A stretch of 64,000 bases of DNA from Candidatus Zipacnadia bacterium (GTDB lineage Bacteria; Armatimonadota; Zipacnadia; Zipacnadales; UBA5352), in contig JALGUJ010000007.1 of the NCBI GenBank assembly GCA_029820945.1, positions 1 through 64,000 of the forward strand, written 5' to 3'. The position numbers were made by a program, and so were the translations under genes. A model generated the notes under the pieces. The model was not told the DNA's origin. It ran no database searches and saw only the letters and a program-made list of their open reading frames with translations. This document shows, piece by piece, positions 57,976-64,000 of the stretch. Position 1 is the stretch's first letter; every line of letters begins with the position of its first letter.

Positions 57976-58908
57976 TCAGAGGCTGCGGAAGTAGCTCTCC
58001 AGCCCCGCCTTCAGCGCCTGCACCATCTTCCGCTGCCCGGACTCGCCGGTGATGAACGCCTCGTCCTCCGCGTTGGTGAGCACCACCATCTCGATGGTCA
58101 GGACCGGGACCCGCGAGAAGATCGATCCGGTCAGCGCGCCCTGCTTCGAGCCGATGTACGTGGCCGAGTCGCCGTGCACGCCCCGGCCGGGGACACTGCC
58201 CGAGAGCACGGACCTCATGCCCTCGTAGAACGGGCCGGCCGCCGCCTGGCTGGCCTCGATCACCGAGCGGCTCGGCCCGGTGACGCCGTACTTCGTCCCC
58301 TGGCGGTCCGGGTAGTAGATCGAGAAGCCCCGGCTGGGGGCGGCGTCGCAGTGCAGCCGGATCATGATGTCCGCGCCCGCCTCGTTGGCGATCTCCGCCC
58401 GGCGGCGGTTCGTCACCATCTCGTCCTCGGCGCTCTTGGTCATGACCACCGTCGCCCCGGCCGCCTCGAGTTCGCTCTGAAGCTGCAGCGCGATGACCCA
58501 GTTCATGTGGTTCTCGGTCACGCCGCTCGGCCCGCTCGTGCCGGCGCTGGTCTCCGATGGGTGCCCGGGGTCGATGCAGACGGTCCGCCCCTGCAGCGGC
58601 GCGGGCAGCCTCTCCAGTGCCGCGTAGAGCGCCTTGTGCTGCCCGGCGGCCAGGTCCACGCCCATCCGCCAGGTCTTGAAGCCCGGCAGCATCAGCGTGA
58701 CGGTGTACGGGTGTGGATTTGAGGTCGCCGACGTCACGGTCACCGTCGTCGGCGAGCGGCCCTTGAAGTAGCCGTTGACGTAGATCTTCGCACCCGACGG
58801 GTGCGAGCTGACCGCCACGGTCGCCTCCTCGGCGGTGGAGACCGGCGTGACCCCGAAGACGAGGACCGCCATCAGTACTGCGAGCGGCAATGCGCTCCAC
58901 ATGCGCAC
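57976..58908 (-). CDS. N-acetylmuramoyl-L-alanine amidase (Amidase_3) with N-terminal PEGA domain
   Basis: TVAVSSHPSGAKIYVNGYFKGRSPTTV (PEGA); VCIDPGHPSETSAG, MIRLHCDAAPSRG. Confidence 0.88.
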   Translation of the reverse strand: MRMWSALPLAVLMAVLVFGVTPVSTAEEATVAVSSHPSGAKIYVNGYFKGRSPTTVTVTSATSNPHPYTVTLMLPGFKTWRMGVDLAAGQHKALYAALERLPAPLQGRTVCIDPGHPSETSAGTSGPSGVTENHMNWVIALQLQSELEAAGATVVMTKSAEDEMVTNRRRAEIANEAGADIMIRLHCDAAPSRGFSIYYPDRQGTKYGVTGPSRSVIEASQAAAGPFYEGMRSVLSGSVPGRGVHGDSATYIGSKQGALTGSIFSRVPVLTIEMVVLTNAEDEAFITGESGQRKMVQALKAGLESYFRSL

Positions 58909-58941
58909 GGTGCTTCCCCTCCGTGAGGCATCGGCGAGTGC

Positions 58942-59670
58942 TTACGGGCCGGTCGCCGGCCTGCCGAACACCTGCTCCTGGTACTCGCGGATGAACACCG
59001 CGTTGTGGGCCTCCAGCTTGGAGAGCCACGACTCCTGGAAGCTCGGGTTCGGCGTGTACCAGCCGGTTGACTGGAAGTAGGCGCGGATGTTCGCGCTCTG
59101 GAACGGCCGCCCGTGCCGCGCGTAGATCTCGTTGCGCGCCAGGGTGAGCTGCCAGTTGGTGAGGCCCGCCAGGTCGCCTGCCGTCAGGTGGCGGTCGTTG
59201 CTCTGCGGCAGCAGCTCGTTGGCGTAGGTGGGGGGCGGAGGTGGGGGAGGCGGCTGCGCGCTACCGCCCAGCATGATGATCAGGTCTACCCCGCCCATCG
59301 AGGAGATGACCACGCGGTCGCCCAGGTACTCGACGTCGGAGCCGAGAGCCTCGCCCACGAAGCGAAGTGGGATGTAGACCCGCGCGCCGCCTATCATCTG
59401 CGCGGGCACGTCAAGCTGCACCTCGTAGCCATTGACCATCGCCAGCGAGCTGCCCACCCACATGGCGATGAAGGTGGTGCCGTCGTTGATCGTCACCGCC
59501 TCCTCGGCGGGGTTCCACTCCACCACGGCTCCCAGTGACTCGAAGACCCCCCTGACCGGGACCAGCAGACGGCCGTTGATCTCCACGCGCGCCGTCCAGA
59601 TGACCGGCGTCGCGTAGCTGGTCACCGCGCACATCACGATCAGCAGCACGCACACCCACGGCCTCCTCAC
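58942..59670 (-). CDS. Secreted protein: copper amine oxidase N-terminal-like domain plus YARHG domain
   Basis: INGRLLVPVRGVFESLGAVVEWNPAEEAVTI; VYIPLRFVGEALG; LARNEIYARHGRPF; GTG start at 59670. Confidence 0.85.
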   Translation of the reverse strand: MRRPWVCVLLIVMCAVTSYATPVIWTARVEINGRLLVPVRGVFESLGAVVEWNPAEEAVTINDGTTFIAMWVGSSLAMVNGYEVQLDVPAQMIGGARVYIPLRFVGEALGSDVEYLGDRVVISSMGGVDLIIMLGGSAQPPPPPPPPTYANELLPQSNDRHLTAGDLAGLTNWQLTLARNEIYARHGRPFQSANIRAYFQSTGWYTPNPSFQESWLSKLEAHNAVFIREYQEQVFGRPATGP

Positions 59671-59922
59671 GTCAGGCACCTCCTCGACGCGACAGGCCCT
59701 GCCTGCATTCCGCCCGCGGCGGCGGCATAACGCCCAGATGATAGCACAAGCCACCGTGCGCCGCCAGGGGGTCCAGGGCGCGTCCTCCAATTGCCGGTGG
59801 CGGGCGAGGGCGCCCGCCACCCATCTCTTCCCTCCGGTTCTGGAGCCGCCGGCGCCCCCGCCCGCGCGCCGTTGAGCGAACTCAACGGACAACCAAGATC
59901 CACAGCCGCGGTCCACCATCGT

Positions 59923-59951
59923 TTGACCGGCCGCCCCCGCAGCGTTACACT
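59923..59951 (+). promoter_or_regulatory. Sigma-70-like promoter for alanine dehydrogenase
   Basis: TTGACC - 17 bp - TACACT. Confidence 0.7.
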
Positions 59952-59988
59952 CAGGTGGACCGACGAGGACGGCTGGAGGTGATGTCCG

Positions 59989-61116
59989 GTGAGGATTGCA
60001 GTCCCGGCGGAGGTCCAGGATAGTGAGATGCGCGTGGCAATCACCCCCGAGGGCGCGTGCCGACTGGTAGAGATCGGGCACGAGGTACTGGTCCAGGCGG
60101 GCGCCGGGGTCGGCGCGGGCTTCGAGGACGATGACTACCTGGCCGCGTGTGTGCAGGTCCTGCCGGATGCCGCGTCCACCTGGGCGGCGGGCAACCTCAT
60201 CGTCAAGGTCAAGCAGCCCACCGAGGAGGAGTGCGCGCTGTTCGCGCGCGGCTCGGCCCTGTTCGGCTACACGCACACCGAGACCCGGCCGTGGCTGGTC
60301 GAGGCCTTCCTCGAGCGCGCCATGACCGTCATCTCCTTCGAGCGGGTCCGGCTCCCCGACGGCCGCATGCCGCTGCTCGAGCCGATGAGCCGCATCGCCG
60401 GGCACATGTCCGTCATCATCGGGGCGCAGCTCCTGCAGACGGTGCACGGCGGCCCGGGGGTGATGCTGGGGGAGATGCCCGGCGCCGGGCGCTGCGGCGT
60501 CACCGTTGTCGGTGGCGGGACCGTCGGCGAGTGGGCGGCCCGCGCGGCGCTGGCGCTGGGCGCGCACGTCACCGTGTTCGAGCTGCGCGAGCAGCGCCGC
60601 CGCCAGATCGAGCAGGCGCTGCCCGAGGCGAGCATTCAGCCGCCGGACGAGGAGCTCGTCGCCTCGGCGGTCGCCGACTCGTGGCTGGTGGTCAACGGTG
60701 CGACGGTGCCGGAGAACTCCGACGTGCACGTCGTCACGCGGGAGATGGTGCGAGCCATGCACGACGGCGCGGTCATCGTCGATGTCACCGCAGACCTGCG
60801 CGGGGCGATCGAGACCTCGGTGCGCAAGACCACGCACTCCGCTCCGGTCTATGTCGAAGAGGGCGTGGTGCACTACGTGGTGCAGAACATCCCGGGGGTC
60901 GTGCCGCGGACCTCGACGCTCGCGCTGGAGGCCGCAACGCTGCCTTACACGCTCAAGCTCGCCGACCTGGGCATCGAGGAGGCGCTGGCCGCGGACCCGG
61001 CGCTGGCCGCCGGTCTGCTGTGCCGCGGCGGCGAGCCGGTGGCGGAGGACATCGCCGGGAGCGCCTCGGACCGGCTGCCGGGCGCAAGTGGTAACCCGCG
61101 GTTCAGGAGGACCTGA
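59989..61116 (+). CDS. ald: Alanine dehydrogenase
   Basis: MRIAVPAEVQDSEMRVAITPEGACRLVEIGHEVLVQAGAG; GVTVVGGGTVGEWAARAALALGAHVTVFE; NIPGVVPRTSTLAL. Confidence 0.93.
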   Translation: MRIAVPAEVQDSEMRVAITPEGACRLVEIGHEVLVQAGAGVGAGFEDDDYLAACVQVLPDAASTWAAGNLIVKVKQPTEEECALFARGSALFGYTHTETRPWLVEAFLERAMTVISFERVRLPDGRMPLLEPMSRIAGHMSVIIGAQLLQTVHGGPGVMLGEMPGAGRCGVTVVGGGTVGEWAARAALALGAHVTVFELREQRRRQIEQALPEASIQPPDEELVASAVADSWLVVNGATVPENSDVHVVTREMVRAMHDGAVIVDVTADLRGAIETSVRKTTHSAPVYVEEGVVHYVVQNIPGVVPRTSTLALEAATLPYTLKLADLGIEEALAADPALAAGLLCRGGEPVAEDIAGSASDRLPGASGNPRFRRT

Positions 61117-61117
61117 G

Positions 61118-63553
61118 ATGAATGAACTCGTCGCCGCTGCCCTGGTGGTGGGCGCGTTCTCGGGCGTGGACATCGACCACCTGCTGGACACGCCGATCCT
61201 GGGCGCAGAGCCCGTCTTCGAGGTCGTGGGCGAGGACCTGTTGGCGTACGGTGAGGGAATGGCGCTCGATGAACGGGACGGCCGGGCCGTCGTCCTGACC
61301 ACCGACAAGAGCTTCTACCTGGAGCTCACGCGCGAGTTGGTGCCGGGCAGGTACATGCTGGAGATTGAGGCCGCCGCGCCGAACCGCGGCAGCGACTCCT
61401 ACTGGCTGGTCACCGACGGAGAGCAGCTCAGCCGGCCCATCACGCCGCCGGTGGACACCATGGGCAAGCGGAGCGCCGGCTTCGAGATCGTGGAGGGTGG
61501 CGGGCACACCATCCGCGTGATCCTGCGCGAGTCACCCGGCAGCGTCATCGCCGGACTCTGGCTGCGGCGCGTCGTGCTTGACGTCCCGCGCGAGCCGATG
61601 CTGCCGGAGATGGCCGCCGCGCATCCACGCATGTTCTTCACCGCCGATGACATCGACGGAATGCGCGCCCGGCTGGCGGACGAGACGGTGCAGGCCTTCT
61701 ACCAGCCCGCCGGGGTGCTGACGCGCGAGCCGCCGGAGTTCCAGCCCGGGCGGCGCAACGGCGGTCGCTTCCGCGGCCTTCCCGGCTACGCGCTCTCGCA
61801 CGTGCTGGAGCCCGATCCCGAGAAGCTCGCGGCGATCGTCAAGTGGCTCGAGGTGGCCACCACCTACCCGCACTGCGGCGTGGACCTCGACGCGGAGTAC
61901 TTCATGGAGGGCGTGGCGCTCAGCTACGACTGGCTCTACCACGACCTGCCGGAGGAGCTGCGCGCGCGCGTCCGCGACCTGATCTGCCGCCAGACCCGCA
62001 CGGTCTACGAGGCGTCGCTCGCCGGCCACACCGGCGGCGGCCTGAACTTCCAGCAGAACCACTACTGGTACGCGCACCTGGCCATGATCCTGGGCGCCTC
62101 CGCGGTCTACGGTGAGGTGCCCGAGGCGCGCGACTGGCTCGCCTGGGGCTGGGACCGCGCGGAGCGCACCTTCATCACCTTCAGCCCCGACGGAGGCTTC
62201 CACGAGGGCCCCGCGTACTGGGACTTCTCCATGCCCACGCTCTACATGCTCGTGGACCTCTACGAGCAGCTCACCGGCCTGCGCGTTCCGGGCGCCGACA
62301 CGGGCCTGCAGGGGCAGGCGGTCTTCCGCCTTCACCATATGTACCCCGGCATGGAGCTCAGCGCGCCGCTGGAGGACACGTCCCTGCCCAAGCGCCGGCC
62401 GCCGACCAGGGCGCTGCTATGGGAGGCGAAGCGCTACCGCGACGCCGTGGCCATGGGCATCGCACAGACCCTCAACTGGGGCAGCATCTCGCACGCCTTC
62501 AACCTGCTGTGGCTGGACGAGACGGTGGAGCCGGAGGACCCGCGCGAGGCGGTTCCCACGGCGCAGTACTACCCTGACATCGAGACGGCCTTCGCACGCA
62601 CCTCATGGGATGACGGGGCGACGTACGTGGCGGTGGTCAGCCGGCCGCTGGGCGGGCACCTGTGGGCCGAGTTATGCGACCGCTACGGGATTAGCGGCAC
62701 CGGCCACAACCACCCCGAGCAGGGGCACTTCGTCCTCTTCGGTGCCGGTGACGTGCTCGCCCACGATCCGGGCTACACCTACGAGAAGCTGACCCGCAAT
62801 CACAACACGATCCTGGTGGACGGCCAGGGCCAGTTCGGCGACGGTGAGATGTGGCCCGGCCCCAAGCCCGGGCGCGCGCGCATCACGGGCTTCGCCAGCG
62901 AGGGCGGCGTCACCATCATCGCCGCCGACCCCTCCTCGGCCTATCCGGAGGAGCTGAGCCTGACGCGCTTCGACCGCATCGTGGCGCTGGCGGACGAGGG
63001 GCTGGTGGTGGTCTGCGACCGGCTCGCCAGCCGCGAGCCGCGGAGCTTCAGTTGGCTCCTGCACCACATCGGCCAGGTCGAGGAGGCGGATGGCCTCTGG
63101 CGCATCCTCCGGGGCGACGCGCGCCTCGCCGTCGCCCCCCTTGCGCCCACGGAGCTTGTGGTAGAGAGCAGTCGCTACCTACCGCAGTACGTGCACCCGA
63201 CCCGGGACCTGACACCGAAGGAGAACGCGGAGGTGGGCCTAATCGAGCTCAGGACGGCACCGGTGCGGGAGACCACCTTCGTGGTGCCGCTGCTTGTCGG
63301 TTCCGCGGGCGAGCCGACCCCCGAGGTCCAGGCGCTCGGAGCGGACGGCCTCGATGGTGTGCACGTCCGGGACATCGTGGTCGCCTTCAACCGGGGCGAC
63401 GGCGAGATGAGCGTGTCGCTGCCCTGGGACGAGACGCTGACGACAGATGCCCGGGCCGTCGTGGCGACCGTGCGCGGCGGCGAGCGCGTGGTCGTCGAGC
63501 TGCCGGCCATGGCCGCCCAGCAGATGGGGGAGGAGCCACGGGAGGCCGACTGA
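61118..63553 (+). CDS. Heparinase II/III-like polysaccharide lyase
   Basis: ALSYDWLYHDLPEELRARVRD; NFQQNHYWYAHLAM; GGFHEGPAYWDFSM; PEQGHFVLFGAGDVLAHDPGYTYEK. Confidence 0.87.
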   Translation: MNELVAAALVVGAFSGVDIDHLLDTPILGAEPVFEVVGEDLLAYGEGMALDERDGRAVVLTTDKSFYLELTRELVPGRYMLEIEAAAPNRGSDSYWLVTDGEQLSRPITPPVDTMGKRSAGFEIVEGGGHTIRVILRESPGSVIAGLWLRRVVLDVPREPMLPEMAAAHPRMFFTADDIDGMRARLADETVQAFYQPAGVLTREPPEFQPGRRNGGRFRGLPGYALSHVLEPDPEKLAAIVKWLEVATTYPHCGVDLDAEYFMEGVALSYDWLYHDLPEELRARVRDLICRQTRTVYEASLAGHTGGGLNFQQNHYWYAHLAMILGASAVYGEVPEARDWLAWGWDRAERTFITFSPDGGFHEGPAYWDFSMPTLYMLVDLYEQLTGLRVPGADTGLQGQAVFRLHHMYPGMELSAPLEDTSLPKRRPPTRALLWEAKRYRDAVAMGIAQTLNWGSISHAFNLLWLDETVEPEDPREAVPTAQYYPDIETAFARTSWDDGATYVAVVSRPLGGHLWAELCDRYGISGTGHNHPEQGHFVLFGAGDVLAHDPGYTYEKLTRNHNTILVDGQGQFGDGEMWPGPKPGRARITGFASEGGVTIIAADPSSAYPEELSLTRFDRIVALADEGLVVVCDRLASREPRSFSWLLHHIGQVEEADGLWRILRGDARLAVAPLAPTELVVESSRYLPQYVHPTRDLTPKENAEVGLIELRTAPVRETTFVVPLLVGSAGEPTPEVQALGADGLDGVHVRDIVVAFNRGDGEMSVSLPWDETLTTDARAVVATVRGGERVVVELPAMAAQQMGEEPREAD

Positions 63554-63670
63554 GCCTGTGACCGGCAGTTGGATGACGCTACATCGCCGACTTGTGGGCA
63601 CGGCCGGCCTGTGATAGGCTCGCAGTGGTGGGCGCACAGCCTCCTGCGGTGGTCAAGGCGGCACTAACCG

Positions 63671-64000
63671 ATGAGGATCATCCTCTTCACGAACACCTAC
63701 CCGCCGACCCTTAACGGCGTGGCCAACGCCACGCACCTGTACCGGCGTGGCCTGAGTGAGCGCGGGCACGAGGTGCGGGTCTTCGCCCCCGCGCCTGTGG
63801 GCGAGGACCCCTTCGCCGACGACCCGTTCGTGTACCGCTACCGGGCGATGCTGGTGCCGGGCGAGGTGGACTATACGCTCGCGCTGCCGCGGCCCTTCTC
63901 GCTGAGAACGCACCGGCAGATGCAGGCGCTGGAGGCCGACATCGTGCACACCCAGCACCCCGCCTGGGTGGGCGAATGGGGCCTCAAGTGGGCGCGGCGG
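63671..64000 (+). CDS. Glycosyltransferase family 4 N-terminus, truncated by window end
   Basis: MRIILFTNTYPPTLNGVANATHLYRRGLSERGHEVRVFAP. Confidence 0.85.
   Translation, partial: MRIILFTNTYPPTLNGVANATHLYRRGLSERGHEVRVFAPAPVGEDPFADDPFVYRYRAMLVPGEVDYTLALPRPFSLRTHRQMQALEADIVHTQHPAWVGEWGLKWARR

Noticed and set aside
1-64000. CRISPR arrays, tRNA or rRNA genes
   Set aside because: No regularly spaced direct repeats, cloverleaf-like segments or rRNA landmarks noticed by eye; a tRNAscan/Infernal run is needed to exclude them.

Overview
High-GC bacterial chromosome segment. The two orphan H-X9-DG (DUF1559-type) pseudopilins and many glycan-degradation genes suggest an Armatimonadota/Planctomycetes-like lineage (inference). 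Left part (0.7-17 kb): a carbohydrate-catabolism block containing two tandem nitrilase paralogs. Middle (17-35 kb): pseudopilin, M16 peptidase pair, cupin, pyrE, a large frame-disrupted GNAT protein, then a tightly overlapping minus-strand gene set encoding an orphan GlmL/MutL-type ASKHA ATPase, a DUF6754-like protein and several uncharacterised membrane proteins. 35.7-38 kb: a cluster of small secreted Cys/His-rich proteins with a shared TACTAC-N5-GTAGTA operator-like palindrome. Right part (38-64 kb): beta-helix protein, Gfo/Idh/MocA oxidoreductases, decayed heavy-metal P-type ATPase, pseudokinase-TPR protein, ABC exporter, coiled-coil and TPR proteins, amidase, alanine dehydrogenase, heparinase-like lyase, and the start of a GT4. 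Strongest candidates for something undescribed: (1) the GlmL-like/DUF6754 membrane gene cluster (25.1-34.2 kb) and (2) the palindrome-controlled secreted-protein regulon (35.76-38.03 kb), which includes a 12x [aromatic]-x-x-Gly repeat protein. No rRNA, tRNA or CRISPR was recognised by eye. All family calls come from reading motifs; no searches were run.
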